A DNA stretch of 64,000 bases from Verrucomicrobiaceae bacterium (GCA_016713245.1 JADJPM010000004.1:1736001-1800000), one strand, 5' to 3'. Counted from the first letter of the stretch, positions 25,603 to 34,834 are shown. A program made the numbers and translations. The notes: a model not told the origin generated them from the letters alone.

Positions 25603-27042
25603 CTATTCGATGTCGAACTTTCCTGGAGCATTCAGATCAATGATGAATTCAGCCTCTTCAAACGGCTCATTGATCAGCCCGATCTCGAACTCCTCACCAG
25701 GGGCCAAATCACCAAGCCAGTCGCACTCTAGATCGAAACGCTGAATCGTCTTGAATCCCAAAGGCAGATTGAGACTAGAGCCTCCGCACATCGGGCCATG
25801 AATCTCTTTTTGGACCCCGCCAGCTTTCGGGAAGAGGCAGAAGACCGTCTCCCTAAACTCATCGTGTGAACGGTTCTCCCCCTCCAGGACAAAAGCAAAA
25901 CTCCAGGGCAACCGATGGCAGTTATCCTTCTCCCCGTCTTCCTCCGAGATTTTGAAACGAACTGTCTCGAATCCCAACTTCTTGCCTTCTGCATTGATCT
26001 TCGCGGATGGGAGCTCACTCGCCGCGTTCCCGGCACGACCTTCGGCAATGATCGTGGTATGGGTTTTCTTCCACGGGTAGAGTTCCGGCATTCTGACTAC
26101 TCTCATCACCTGCCTAAAGAGATGCTCATCCGGTAGCGGCCAGATCCGGTCCCTAAAGCGGCCCGCTGGGTAATAGTTGCCTTGGGCGTCATAAACCGCT
26201 GTTTCGGTTTTCACGGTCGAGTTAGCTATTCCTGACGCGGGCTTGACGGACCTGTCGAAGCTAACAACCGGGCGGAAACTCCGCCCTGCCTGACTTTGGC
26301 GCATTCCATAGCTTGTTAAGGTGTAGGTGCCATCCTCCATCGTGATCTTGTAGGGGCGAGCTGATGGCTTGAGTGCTGGGATGTCCGTTCTGTAAGCTGG
26401 GTTCTTGATGGTGAGAAATTGAGCGGGTTGCCCTTTTCGAAGAACTCGAAACCGAAGTTCGGGTAGTAGCCTCGGAAACACATGGGTGGATACCATGCCA
26501 TGGCCATCCTCTTGGTCAAAGACGACCGGGCCGTCCATATCCCTCCAGCCGTTCGCACCATCTGTGACTTGGAAATGCAGAGGTTGCTCTTCGGGCTTCC
26601 AGTATGCGTTTTGATGGTTGCCGAGTTCCTTGACGGTCCCGTCCTTGCGTTTGACCTCGCTCGTTTCGCCATGCAAGTGAAACGAGTCATGAAGGGGTGT
26701 GCGGCCATCGGGAAGCGTCGCTTTGACCAAGAGCATCAAGGCTGGAACCTTTGCTTTCGTGGCCCAAGTCGCTTTGTGGAAGACGGTTGCCGTCTTCGTG
26801 TCCTTCATATGGATGGACGCTTGGTAGTGGGTCGTCTCTGCAGAGTATGAATGCCGCCGCCTCATCCATTTTCCTTCTGAATCTCCCGCCAAGGGTTTCT
26901 CATAGTCCATGCTCGCCGCGCACTCAGATTTGATGATCGCCACGTGGAGGCCGTCGGGAAAGCGGATCGTTTCCGCGATGACTGGAAAAGTGAAGACGGC
27001 GACGAACCAGACGGTAAATCGAAGGATGCGGAAGCGATTCAT
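25603..27042 (-). CDS. Secreted hypothetical protein
   Basis: The 479-residue product starts at 27042 with a signal peptide (RILRFTVWFVAVFTFPVIA, residues 4-22). The mature protein is beta-rich (HVAIIKSECAASMDYEKPLAG, YKITMEDGTYTLTSYGMR, KKLGFETVRFKISEEDGEKD). The C-terminal 100 residues hold paired cysteines (KDNCHRL, VFCLFP, GPMCGG, DLECDW). I do not recognise a family, and no catalytic motif is clear. It converges on uvrB with 15 bases between the stops. Confidence 0.65.
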   Translation of the reverse strand: MNRFRILRFTVWFVAVFTFPVIAETIRFPDGLHVAIIKSECAASMDYEKPLAGDSEGKWMRRRHSYSAETTHYQASIHMKDTKTATVFHKATWATKAKVPALMLLVKATLPDGRTPLHDSFHLHGETSEVKRKDGTVKELGNHQNAYWKPEEQPLHFQVTDGANGWRDMDGPVVFDQEDGHGMVSTHVFPRLLPELRFRVLRKGQPAQFLTIKNPAYRTDIPALKPSARPYKITMEDGTYTLTSYGMRQSQAGRSFRPVVSFDRSVKPASGIANSTVKTETAVYDAQGNYYPAGRFRDRIWPLPDEHLFRQVMRVVRMPELYPWKKTHTTIIAEGRAGNAASELPSAKINAEGKKLGFETVRFKISEEDGEKDNCHRLPWSFAFVLEGENRSHDEFRETVFCLFPKAGGVQKEIHGPMCGGSSLNLPLGFKTIQRFDLECDWLGDLAPGEEFEIGLINEPFEEAEFIIDLNAPGKFDIE

Positions 27043-27179
27043 TTTTGGTGGTTTTACAAAATGAGTCCGCAGCATGGCAAGACCGTATTTCAGACGCCGG
27101 GCGCAACCCGGGCGAAAATGTGCCCAAAGCGGATTGGCAGTGGCAAAAAGCGGCGAGATGTCTCATCATCGACGCCGCC

Positions 27180-27389
27180 ATGAAAAATCACCTTCGTACC
27201 TTTGCCGCCCTCTTTGGATGCCTTTGCCTCACCAGTTGCTTCAGCATGCGGGCTATGGAGAAAGCGGCGAGTTCTGACCCCAATGAAATGCCACCCACCG
27301 GCGGCCTTGGCGGGGCAGCTCTGCTCGATCTGGTGACGCTGCCTGTGCAGCTTCCCTGGATGGCCTATCGGTCCTTCACGGGGCAATGA
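27180..27389 (+). CDS. Small lipoprotein, YceK/YidQ-like
   Basis: The 69-residue protein starts at 27180 and has a lipoprotein signal ending LCLTSC (Cys20). The short mature part contains ALLDLVTLPVQLPWMAYRS, a pattern like the end of YceK/YidQ small lipoproteins (a D-L-P-L-type segment). Such proteins are attached to the cell envelope and their role is unknown. The Gfo/Idh/MocA gene begins 16 bases downstream, so the two probably share a transcript. Confidence 0.65.
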   Translation: MKNHLRTFAALFGCLCLTSCFSMRAMEKAASSDPNEMPPTGGLGGAALLDLVTLPVQLPWMAYRSFTGQ

Positions 27390-27405
27390 CCTACTTTCAG
27401 AAGAT

Positions 27406-28413
27406 ATGACCCGCCGTACCTTCCTCTCCGCCGCCTGCGCCACCACGGCCCTTGCCAACGCTTCCCCGCCGAAGCTGCGCATCGGCCAGATCGGCACCGA
27501 GCATGCGCATGCGGGTGGCAAGATGACCGCGATGAGATCGCTCACCGATCTTTGGGAGGTCGTGGGCGTGACTGGGCCGGAAGGCTACCAAGGATTGAAA
27601 TCCATGACCGTGGAGGAACTGCTCGCCGTGCCCGATTTGAAGGCCGTGGCCGTGGAAACGACCTTGGAAGCCTCTTGCCCGATGGCTCGGCGTTGCATCG
27701 AAGCTGGAATGCATGTGCATCTCGACAAACCGGGTGCGGTGGATCACGCGGAATTCAAAGCCATGCGTCTCGCGGCAGAACAAAAAGGCCTCACGGTGCA
27801 GATGGGCTACATGCTGCGCTACAATCCTGCCTTTGAACTGCTCTTCCAGGCCGTGCGCGATGGCTGGCTCGGCGAGATCACCGAAATTGATGCCGCCATG
27901 GGCAAGCTGGCTGATCCTGGCACACGCCAAAAGATCGGCGAACTAGCCGGTGGTGGCCTCTTCGAGCTTGGCTGCCATGTGATCGATGCGGCGCTGACCA
28001 TTCTAGGCAAGCCCGCCGCCGTCTCTGCCTTCGCCACACCCGTCGGGAAGGATGGCGTGAAGGACAATCAGATGGCCGTCCTCCAGTATTCAAAAGCCAC
28101 GGCCATCATCCGCTGCAATCACGCGGACCCCTTTGGCGGGCCGCGTCGTCGTTTCAATGTGACCGGCACCGAGGGCACGATGGAGATCGTCCCGCTCGAA
28201 AGTGGCAAGGTGAACCTTTCTCTCACCCAAGCTCGCGGCAGTTACAAGAAGGGCACGCAGACCATCCAACTCGATGTGCCGAAAGGCCGCTATGACCGCG
28301 AATTCATCGACCTCGCCAAGATTGCCCGTGGCGAGAAAAAACTCGCCTGGAATGCCGCGCATGACATCGCCGTGCATGAGACGCTGCTTCGTGCCGCAGG
28401 CATCTGGAGCTGA
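27406..28413 (+). CDS. Gfo/Idh/MocA family oxidoreductase with export signal
   Basis: The 335-residue protein begins with MTRRTFLSAACATTALANA, a short twin-arginine-type signal. The Rossmann part (LRIGQIGTEHAHAGGKM, LLAVPDLKAVAVETT, GMHVHLDKPGAVDHAEF) binds NAD(P). The second domain follows with ELAGGGLFELGCHVIDAAL carrying the usual catalytic-region His. These enzymes oxidise or reduce sugars and cyclitols; exported Tat forms are typical for planctomycetes and verrucomicrobia. The exact substrate is not visible. The consensus glycine motif of the cofactor loop is atypical (GQIGTEH), as in a subgroup of these secreted proteins. Confidence 0.85.
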   Translation: MTRRTFLSAACATTALANASPPKLRIGQIGTEHAHAGGKMTAMRSLTDLWEVVGVTGPEGYQGLKSMTVEELLAVPDLKAVAVETTLEASCPMARRCIEAGMHVHLDKPGAVDHAEFKAMRLAAEQKGLTVQMGYMLRYNPAFELLFQAVRDGWLGEITEIDAAMGKLADPGTRQKIGELAGGGLFELGCHVIDAALTILGKPAAVSAFATPVGKDGVKDNQMAVLQYSKATAIIRCNHADPFGGPRRRFNVTGTEGTMEIVPLESGKVNLSLTQARGSYKKGTQTIQLDVPKGRYDREFIDLAKIARGEKKLAWNAAHDIAVHETLLRAAGIWS

Positions 28414-28419
28414 GTCTTT

Positions 28420-28564
28420 CTCGCTGAAGGAGCGAGTCATGCGTCAGCACAGTAGCCATCTTGCTCCGCAAGATGAGCCAAGCGCTCACGCTTCTCCCAG
28501 CGTGCTTGTCGTTGGATGACCGTTGAGCTCGCGATGCGCCATGTGCCTCTCGCGGAGCGAGAGG
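28420..28564. repeat. Cluster of three REP-like hairpins between convergent genes
   Basis: Three compact hairpins lie in the convergent gap. CTCGCT at 28420-28425 pairs with AGCGAG at 28431-28436. CATCTTGC at 28457-28464 pairs with GCAAGATG at 28468-28475 across TCC. CCTCTCGC at 28546-28553 pairs with GCGAGAGG at 28557-28564 across GGA. The last is identical to 5692-5710. They have no T-run, so they look more like repetitive extragenic palindromes than classic terminators. Confidence 0.55.
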
Positions 28565-28598
28565 CCTACTTTGCTTCGCTGTTTCGATGCCGAAGGGA

Positions 28599-29849
28599 CT
28601 ACCCCAGATGGCCAGCGAGCACACCCATGCTCGTCGCAAAGCGATTCATCACGAATTCACGAGCCTTTGCGGCCTTGGCTTTTGAGCCAGCGGGATCTTT
28701 CGCCATGGCGAGCACGGCATCGGCCACGCGGGCCAGTTCGTCCTCCTTGTCGAGATCGAAAAGCCAGTCGCCGAGACCGATGTCGCGCCACATGAGGCCT
28801 TTGCTGGTCTGCTCCGCCCAGCGGCAGACGATGGCGGGGATGCCATTGCCGATGCACATGATGGGGCTGTGCATCTCATGGCCGAAGAGCCCCGCGCTGC
28901 GGCGGTAGGTGCTGATGGCTTCATTGGTGAGCCAGTAGGTCTCACGCCAGACGACACGGGCTTTCACGGCCTCCGGTAGCTTGTCGTAGAGCATCTCCTT
29001 GCCCACGAGCATCTGCGTCTTGTCTTCGGGGCACAGAAGGATTTTGAGATCGGTGTTTTCGATGACCTTCACGATGGCATCGAGCAGCGGCTTGCCATCG
29101 TGGTCTCGCATCGCATCGTTGCGGGCTTGCTTCACGGGATCGGGCTTGGCCTTCTTTTCTGGGATGGTCCAGTAAGGCGTGAAACGCAGGCGCGGGATGC
29201 AGCAGAGGAATTTGCCCTGTTCGAGGCCGTTGGCCTTCAGGAAGGCTTCTGCCTTGGCATCATCGGCCAGATCGACCGCGAAGGCTCCATCGGGTCCGAA
29301 GTCCATCTGCGGGCAGGTGCAGCCTTTTTGCTTCGCGAGCTCGAGCGAGACGGAATCGCGGAAGTAAGCAAACTTGGCTCCGCTGAGAATGGCGATCGTT
29401 TTGGCGAGGGAGGCCTCCGCTTCGGGCTTGGTGGAGGTGGAGCCTTGGGAGCTGAAAGTGATGCCGTAGATGCCGTAAGGCTTGCCCGTGGCCTTCGCCC
29501 ACTTCTCGACATCGTTTTGCGCCACCAGAGACGGGCCGCTGCCATGCAGGAGGAAGTCACACTCCTCAAAAGCCTTCTTCACTGCTTCGCCGTTCACGAT
29601 CTGGACCTTCGGAAACCTCGCCTGAAGCATCTCGGCCACGCCATTGTCCACTTTCGAAGGCCACAGGCGGATCTCCGCATGAGGCAGATGCTTTTCCAGC
29701 AGCGCCAGCACGCCGGGCGTGTGGGCGATGTCGCCGATATTCACCGTCTGCCACGACGAGCGGAGCAGCACGCGAGGGGTTTTCCCTTCCGCAGCAGAAG
29801 CGGAGATGGCGGCAAGGAGCGAGGACTGGAGGAAGTGGCGGCGGTTCAT
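28599..29849 (-). CDS. Exported polysaccharide pyruvyl transferase-family protein
   Basis: The 416-residue protein opens with a twin-arginine-like signal (MNRRHFLQSSLLAAISASA). The rest fits the polysaccharide pyruvyl transferase family: WQTVNIGDIAHTPGVLALLE near residues 33-52, an EIRLWPSKVD segment, CDFLLHGSGPSLVA, YGIYGITFSSQGS, FRDSVSLELAKQKGC, DFGPDGAFAVDL and a C-terminal half with GLFGHEMHSPIMCIGNGIPAI. Family members normally add ketal pyruvate to sugars from PEP in the cytoplasm, so an exported member is odd and may have another activity. The neighbour across the convergent gap is also an exported enzyme. Confidence 0.82.
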   Translation of the reverse strand: MNRRHFLQSSLLAAISASAAEGKTPRVLLRSSWQTVNIGDIAHTPGVLALLEKHLPHAEIRLWPSKVDNGVAEMLQARFPKVQIVNGEAVKKAFEECDFLLHGSGPSLVAQNDVEKWAKATGKPYGIYGITFSSQGSTSTKPEAEASLAKTIAILSGAKFAYFRDSVSLELAKQKGCTCPQMDFGPDGAFAVDLADDAKAEAFLKANGLEQGKFLCCIPRLRFTPYWTIPEKKAKPDPVKQARNDAMRDHDGKPLLDAIVKVIENTDLKILLCPEDKTQMLVGKEMLYDKLPEAVKARVVWRETYWLTNEAISTYRRSAGLFGHEMHSPIMCIGNGIPAIVCRWAEQTSKGLMWRDIGLGDWLFDLDKEDELARVADAVLAMAKDPAGSKAKAAKAREFVMNRFATSMGVLAGHLG

Positions 29850-29895
29850 GGAGCAGGGAAAAGGAGGCTGCGGGTTCGGATTGGACGCGAAATCT

Positions 29896-30786
29896 TCAGG
29901 CAGGTCTCGGAGCGCCGGGCTTCCAATCGCCCACTTTGGCTTCAGCGGGGTTCACAAGGGTGATGCCTGGGTTCGTGAACTCGATGCGCCTTTGGCGATA
30001 AAGCGCCCCCACGGCCTGCTTGAAGGCCTTTTTGCTCGCCTCGAAGGCAGCGCGGATTTGCTCCGGTGAGCTGTCATCATCGAAAGGCAGTCGGCCGCCG
30101 TTTTGCTTCAGGGCGTCGAGGATTTTGTCTGTCAGCGAGGCCACGCGTTGGTAGCCGGAGGCATCGAGGCTGAGATCGATCTTCCCGCCGGGATGGATCA
30201 TCATCACATAGCCCTTCACCTGCTGCCCGATCTGGAGCGGAGCGCCCACATTCGTGTGATACAGCAGCCCCACATGCGTGCCCTCAATGATCGCGTTGTA
30301 ACCCAGCGGCGTTCGGGCGGCGATGAGCAGCCGCACCTCCTGCTTCAGTTTAAAGGGCGGGCGTTCTTTGCTCAGGTGCCGGTTCAGCCGCATCGTGGCG
30401 ATGATGCGATCCGTCTTATCATCCAGCATCACATACACGACCACCTTTTCGCCCGGCATGACGCGTTGCTCGCCCTGCTCGCGAAAGGGCAGCAGCAGAT
30501 CCTTCGCCAAGCCCCAGTTCAGAAAGGCTCCGATGTTCCGGTTCACGCTCACCACTTCGAGCGTGGCAAACTCGCCCACCATCGCGAAGGGGCACTCCGT
30601 CGTCGCCACCAGTCGGTCCTCGGAGTCGCGGTAGATAAAAACATCCAGCGATTGGTCGATGTCTGTGCCATGCGGGATGTAGCGGTTCGGCAGCAGGATC
30701 TCGCCGAGATCCCCCGCATCGAGATACACGCCATGCGGCGTGCTGTAGAGCACCTTGAGAGAGTTACGCTTGCCGATCTGGGTCAT
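29896..30786 (-). CDS. cvfB: S1-like RNA-binding protein of the CvfB/YitL family
   Basis: The 296-residue protein starts at 30786 (MTQIGKRNSLKVLYST). Successive S1-like OB folds are visible: VYLDAGDLGEILLPNRYIP near residues 20-38, GAFLNWGLAKDLLLPFREQ near 86-105, YNAIIEGTHVGLLYHTNVG near 160-180. A C-terminal winged-helix segment follows (LTDKILDALKQNGGRLPFDDDSSPEQIRAAF). CvfB/YitL binds RNA and affects virulence and expression in Staphylococcus. It is cytoplasmic. The gene stands alone between a pyruvyl-transferase-like gene and a small secreted protein. Confidence 0.87.
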   Translation of the reverse strand: MTQIGKRNSLKVLYSTPHGVYLDAGDLGEILLPNRYIPHGTDIDQSLDVFIYRDSEDRLVATTECPFAMVGEFATLEVVSVNRNIGAFLNWGLAKDLLLPFREQGEQRVMPGEKVVVYVMLDDKTDRIIATMRLNRHLSKERPPFKLKQEVRLLIAARTPLGYNAIIEGTHVGLLYHTNVGAPLQIGQQVKGYVMMIHPGGKIDLSLDASGYQRVASLTDKILDALKQNGGRLPFDDDSSPEQIRAAFEASKKAFKQAVGALYRQRRIEFTNPGITLVNPAEAKVGDWKPGAPRPA

Positions 30787-30856
30787 GGGCCGCGAGTAGA
30801 GGCCGGATGAAGGGCAATTGCAACGCTCATAGACCACCCAAATCGCCCAGCGGGCC

Positions 30857-31273
30857 TCAAAGCGAGCCGATGTGGGCGATGAGCCACTTGCCCTTCACCA
30901 GCACCATCTGGGCCTTGATCGTTTGATCCCAGCCTTCCTCACGCGCTGCGTAGGTGACCTGGGCCTTTTCGCCTTCGATCTTCACCTTCGTGACCTTGAA
31001 GCCCTTGTCCGGAAAATCCTGCGCATTGAGGATCGGGTCGGCATCCACGAGTTCCTGCTTGAACACCTTCGCGTGAGCTTTTTTCAGCCCGTCGGTGACG
31101 TGAGGCGAGTTTTGGATGAGTTTCTCGGGATCGGACTTCCCGGCGCGATTGGCGTCCTCAATGTAGCTGTCCATAAACGCCTGCGCCACCTCCCCCGGCG
31201 TGCCTTTGGAATCAGCAGCGAAGGAGAACGAGACGACAAAGAGACCGAGTGCGGCCAAGAGAAGGTGTTTCAT
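30857..31273 (-). CDS. Small secreted hypothetical protein
   Basis: The 138-residue product starts at 31273 with a signal peptide (MKHLLLAALGLFVVSFSFAA). The mature part, TPGEVAQAFMDSYIEDANRA followed by strands ending TYAAREEGWDQTIKAQMVLVKGKWLIAHIG, resembles a compact alpha+beta NTF2-like or DUF3828/DUF4878-like fold, but no motif fixes the family. An upstream in-frame start at 31498 would add an implausible Arg/Ser/Gly-rich leader. It lies 70 bases upstream of cvfB. Confidence 0.65.
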   Translation of the reverse strand: MKHLLLAALGLFVVSFSFAADSKGTPGEVAQAFMDSYIEDANRAGKSDPEKLIQNSPHVTDGLKKAHAKVFKQELVDADPILNAQDFPDKGFKVTKVKIEGEKAQVTYAAREEGWDQTIKAQMVLVKGKWLIAHIGSL

Positions 31274-31590
31274 CCCTGCCGAGTAGGCGAAACAGTCGTT
31301 TTTGTCCATCGTGAAGCTCAAAAGGAACCCGAATAACCTCCGAGAACCCGCAGGACGGCCTCCTCCTTCTCTACCACCTCGTCCCCCCTTTCCCCGTGAC
31401 CAAGACGGCTCGCTGCTGGGAGATGGACCTCGGGTATTGTTTCGTGCGGACGGGAGCCATGGGGCCGCCCCATGTGATTTTCGATATCGGCTCATCACAC
31501 GTGCAATGAGAATTCAGTTCATGAAGAACGGCATGAGCCAGTAAAACGACACACTCCAGCGGCTGCCTGGAGCCGCAAGAGGGCCGTGGA
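31274..31590. other. Intergenic region downstream of dnaA
   Basis: No gene is supported in these 317 bases. CTCCAGCGGCTGCCTGGAG at 31554-31572 can form a hairpin that may end dnaA transcription. No DnaA box close to TTATCCACA is seen here. Confidence 0.4.
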
Positions 31591-33024
31591 TCAGCTTTCC
31601 CGAACCTTTGCGGCAAGACTGTCCACCATGCGGCGGAAGTCCTGCGAGTTTTGAATCTGATTGGTCACCACCTTGCAGGCATGGATGACGGTGCCGTGAT
31701 CACGACCGCCGAATTCCTCGCCAATCTGGATCAGCGGCAGCTTGGTCATGGTGCGGGTGAGGTACATGGCCACTTGGCGGCCCTCGGCGATGTTTTTCGG
31801 ACGACGTGGTCCGGTGAGATCACTCACTCTGAGGTCGTAGGAGGTGGCGACGACGCGCTGGATGCGGTCCACGGTCACTTGCTTGGCCGCATCGTCCTCC
31901 ATCACATCGTGAAGGAGGGCGGCGAGAGCGGACTCCGTCTGCACGGGGCCTTCGAGCGAGACGTGGGCAGCCACACGCATGAGGGCACCCTCAAGCTTGC
32001 GTACATTCGAGCGAATGCGCTGCGCCATGAATTCGAGGAGCCATCCGTCGAGCGTGACATTGAAGTCGCTTTGCTTGCGGCGGAGGATGGCCATGCGCGT
32101 CTCAAAATCCGGCACCTGGATCTGCGTGGTGAGACCCCATTCAAAGCGGGACACGAGGCGGCTTTCGAGGTTTTTGATCTCGCTTGGCGGCCGGTCGCTC
32201 GCCAACACGATCTGGCGGGCGTTGTTGAAGAGTTCGTTGAAAGTGTGGAAGAACTCTTCCTGCGTGCTGTCCTTGCCTTCGAAGAAATGGACGTCGTCGA
32301 TGAGCAGCACATCGAGCTTGCGATACTTCTGGCGAAACTGCGAAAAGGTCTGTCGCTTGATCGAATCGACGAACTCGTTCGTGAACTGCTCGCTCGTCAC
32401 ATAGCGCACGATGGCGTTGCGCTTCCGTGCCAGCACTTCCTGGCCGATGGCCTGAAGGAGATGCGTTTTTCCGAGTCCGGTGGCACCGTGGAAAAAGAGT
32501 GGGTTGTAGATGCGACCTGGCTTTTCGGCCACGGCGCGTGCCACGGCGACGGAGTAGCTCGTGTTCGTGCCGCTCACATAGCTATCGAAGTTGAATTTCG
32601 CGTTCAACCCGGCTTCGGCGAAGGTGCGGATAGGAGAAGGTTCGGGCGAGGCGACACGGGCGGCCTTGATGTAAGGCATCGAGAGCGCCGGGGAAGGGGA
32701 GGAAGGCTCGGAGGCGATCGCAAACTCAATGAGAGCAGGCTCGCCAGTCACTTGCGCGACGGCATCCGTCACGGCCCCGAGGTAATTGCTCTCGATCCAC
32801 AGTTGATGAATCGGATTGGGCACCGTCACCACGAAGCGACCGCCATCAGCCATCCGGCCGCTGGCACCGCTGAAGCAGCGCTGAAAATTGTCTCCACCGA
32901 GGCGTTCGAGGAGCACCTCGCAAACGCGATCCCACAAGGTGGGCGTCAAAGTGAAGAGATCGGGCGCGGAGATGGCTTCGGCAGGCTGCTGGTCTTGAGG
33001 ATGGCTTTCATTCGGGATCTCCAT
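31591..33024 (-). CDS. dnaA: Chromosomal replication initiator protein DnaA
   Basis: DnaA opens the origin and loads the helicase. The 477 residues show domain I (about 25-100, LTPTLWDRVCEVLLERLG), a Pro/Ser-rich domain II, AAA+ domain III with Walker A GATGLGKTH at 180-188 and Walker B LLIDDVHF at 240-247, and domain IV with the DNA-binding signature GGRDHGTVIHACKV near residue 440. The domain I sequence is divergent, as usual. The gene is alone: no dnaN, recF or gyrB follows, and its neighbours are unrelated. The region upstream is AT-rich and may hold part of the origin. Confidence 0.96.
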   Translation of the reverse strand: MEIPNESHPQDQQPAEAISAPDLFTLTPTLWDRVCEVLLERLGGDNFQRCFSGASGRMADGGRFVVTVPNPIHQLWIESNYLGAVTDAVAQVTGEPALIEFAIASEPSSPSPALSMPYIKAARVASPEPSPIRTFAEAGLNAKFNFDSYVSGTNTSYSVAVARAVAEKPGRIYNPLFFHGATGLGKTHLLQAIGQEVLARKRNAIVRYVTSEQFTNEFVDSIKRQTFSQFRQKYRKLDVLLIDDVHFFEGKDSTQEEFFHTFNELFNNARQIVLASDRPPSEIKNLESRLVSRFEWGLTTQIQVPDFETRMAILRRKQSDFNVTLDGWLLEFMAQRIRSNVRKLEGALMRVAAHVSLEGPVQTESALAALLHDVMEDDAAKQVTVDRIQRVVATSYDLRVSDLTGPRRPKNIAEGRQVAMYLTRTMTKLPLIQIGEEFGGRDHGTVIHACKVVTNQIQNSQDFRRMVDSLAAKVRES

Positions 33025-33418
33025 GTTGTTGTTGGGTGTTCTCCGGCGCGTGGAGGGTCAGTGAGTGAGTGATTGAGGGAAAGGAAGATGAGAGGCTTCA
33101 CATCGCGTGCGGTTGAAGCACAGACGGAAGTTTTTAAATGGGCCGCTTTGTATGTCGAGACCACTTAGCGAGACAACCATTTCCTGCCGAAAAATTTGAA
33201 ATTATTTCTCTCAAGTGATGAAACATTTTAAAAGAACTGGCGCGTCACCGTGAATGGGTGTGTGGATGACTTGTGAACAGATTGGGAACATCCAAGTATA
33301 TGTCATTCGTGGCACTGGATTTGCTGACCCAAGATTTGTAACGCGTTCATTCCATCGAATAGGCATGAATGGCCCTTGCGATAGAAGAGGATACAGTCGC
33401 CCCGTATGTCTTGGCATC
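33025..33418. other. AT-rich region upstream of dnaA, candidate origin or promoter region
   Basis: No gene is supported between the divergent dnaA and DUF1501 genes. The stretch 33190-33236 is strikingly AT-rich for this genome (AAAAATTTGAAATTATTT and ACATTTTAAAAG). TGTGGATGA at 33261-33269 differs by one base from the DnaA box TGTGGATAA. Only one such box is visible, so an origin is possible but weak; these could equally be the two promoters and a DnaA autoregulation site. Confidence 0.35.
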
Positions 33419-34834
33419 ATGAATGCTAGCCCTGCGATCCCATTTAGCCGTCGCGAGATGCTCCGCCACTCGTGTGCCGGTTTTGGCATGCTCGCGTTGC
33501 AGGGCATGATGGCTTCGAATGCCTCGGCGGCTTCGCTCAATCCATTGGCAGCCAAGCAACCCCACTTCGCGCCGCGTGCGAAGCGCATCATCTTCCTGTT
33601 GATGAAGGGCGGACCTTCTCAGGTGGATACGTTTGATCCGAAACCGCTACTCGACCGCGATCACGGCAAGCCGCCGCCCTTTGCGCTGCCACGCGTGACC
33701 TTTGCCAAGACGGGCAATCTGCTCCGTTCGCCGTGGAAATTCCGTCAGTATGGACAAAGCGGCCTGCCGGTGAGTGATCTCTTTCCAAATGTGGCGCAGT
33801 GTGTGGATGATCTCTGCGTCATCCGCTCCATGCACGGCACAAACCCCGCTCACGGGGGCGCCTTGCTGAAGCTCCACACTGGCAGTGATACCTTTGTACG
33901 TCCCAGCATGGGTGCCTGGGTGAGTTATGGCCTCGGTACGGAAAACACGGATCTGCCAGCCTTTCTCACCATCTGCCCTACCCTCGCTCATGGCGGCGTG
34001 AATAATTGGGGCAGCGCCTTCCTCCCCGCGTGGTGCCAGGGCACGCCTCTCGGCAATGCCAGTGTCACTGCCGACCATGCCGTGGTGCGTCACATCAAGA
34101 ACACCCGCACGCCCACCTCGCTGCAGCGCATGCAGCTCGATCTCGCTTCCGATTTGAATCACCATCATCTGGAGGCCGCTGGAAAAAACGCCGCTCTCGA
34201 AGCTCGCATCGAGTCTTACGAGCTGGCCTTTCGCATGCAGGCCTCCATGCCGGAGATCCAGGGCATCGCGGGCGAGACGGAGGCCACCAAGAAACTCTAC
34301 GGCCTCGATGATCCGGTGACGGAGAACTTTGGCCGCCAGTGTCTCATGGCACGACGCTTTGCCGAACGCGGTGTGCGCTTCATCCAGGTCACGCATAGCG
34401 ATGGCTTTGTGCAGTGGGATCAGCACAGCGATTTGCTCAAAGGCCACACCGAAAATGCAGCCGAGGTGGATAAGCCCATCTCAGGCCTGCTGCGTGATTT
34501 GAAGGCCCGCGGCCTGCTGGATGACACACTCGTGCTTTGGGGCGGAGAGTTTGGCCGCACCCCCGTGGCACAGGGCACCGATGGTCGCGATCACAATCCG
34601 CACGGCTTCACCATGTGGATGGCTGGCGGCGGTGTGAAAGGCGGCATGGCTTACGGTGCCACCGATGACTACGGCTACTACGCCACCGAGAACAAAGTCC
34701 ACATCCACGACCTGCATGCCACGATCCTGCACCTTCTCGGCATGAACCACGAAAAGCTCACCTATCGCTACGCGGGCCGGGATTACAAGCTCACCGATCT
34801 CGCTGGGAATGTGGTCAAGGACATCATCGCGTAG
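33419..34834 (+). CDS. Exported DUF1501 protein
   Basis: The 471-residue protein starts at 33419 and carries a twin-arginine signal (SRREMLRHSCAGFGMLALQG, residues 10-29). The DUF1501 domain, related to alkaline phosphatase/sulfatase folds, shows IFLLMKGGPSQVDTFDPKP near 59-77, VIRSMHGTNPAHGGA, a MPEIQGIAGE segment, VRFIQVTHSDGFVQWDQH and LWGGEFGRTPVAQGTDGRDHNPHGFTMW in the C-terminal half (residues such as Asp, His and Glu that would bind metal). Such genes normally pair with DUF1549/DUF1553 genes; this one is solitary. Confidence 0.9.
   Translation: MNASPAIPFSRREMLRHSCAGFGMLALQGMMASNASAASLNPLAAKQPHFAPRAKRIIFLLMKGGPSQVDTFDPKPLLDRDHGKPPPFALPRVTFAKTGNLLRSPWKFRQYGQSGLPVSDLFPNVAQCVDDLCVIRSMHGTNPAHGGALLKLHTGSDTFVRPSMGAWVSYGLGTENTDLPAFLTICPTLAHGGVNNWGSAFLPAWCQGTPLGNASVTADHAVVRHIKNTRTPTSLQRMQLDLASDLNHHHLEAAGKNAALEARIESYELAFRMQASMPEIQGIAGETEATKKLYGLDDPVTENFGRQCLMARRFAERGVRFIQVTHSDGFVQWDQHSDLLKGHTENAAEVDKPISGLLRDLKARGLLDDTLVLWGGEFGRTPVAQGTDGRDHNPHGFTMWMAGGGVKGGMAYGATDDYGYYATENKVHIHDLHATILHLLGMNHEKLTYRYAGRDYKLTDLAGNVVKDIIA

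Noticed and set aside
29100..29963. Open frame antisense to the pyruvyl-transferase-family gene
   Set aside because: Low-complexity Gly/Arg/Leu sequence without motifs; the minus-strand gene explains the region.
31651..33072. 473-codon open frame antisense to dnaA
   Set aside because: Mirror of dnaA codon usage; no protein features.
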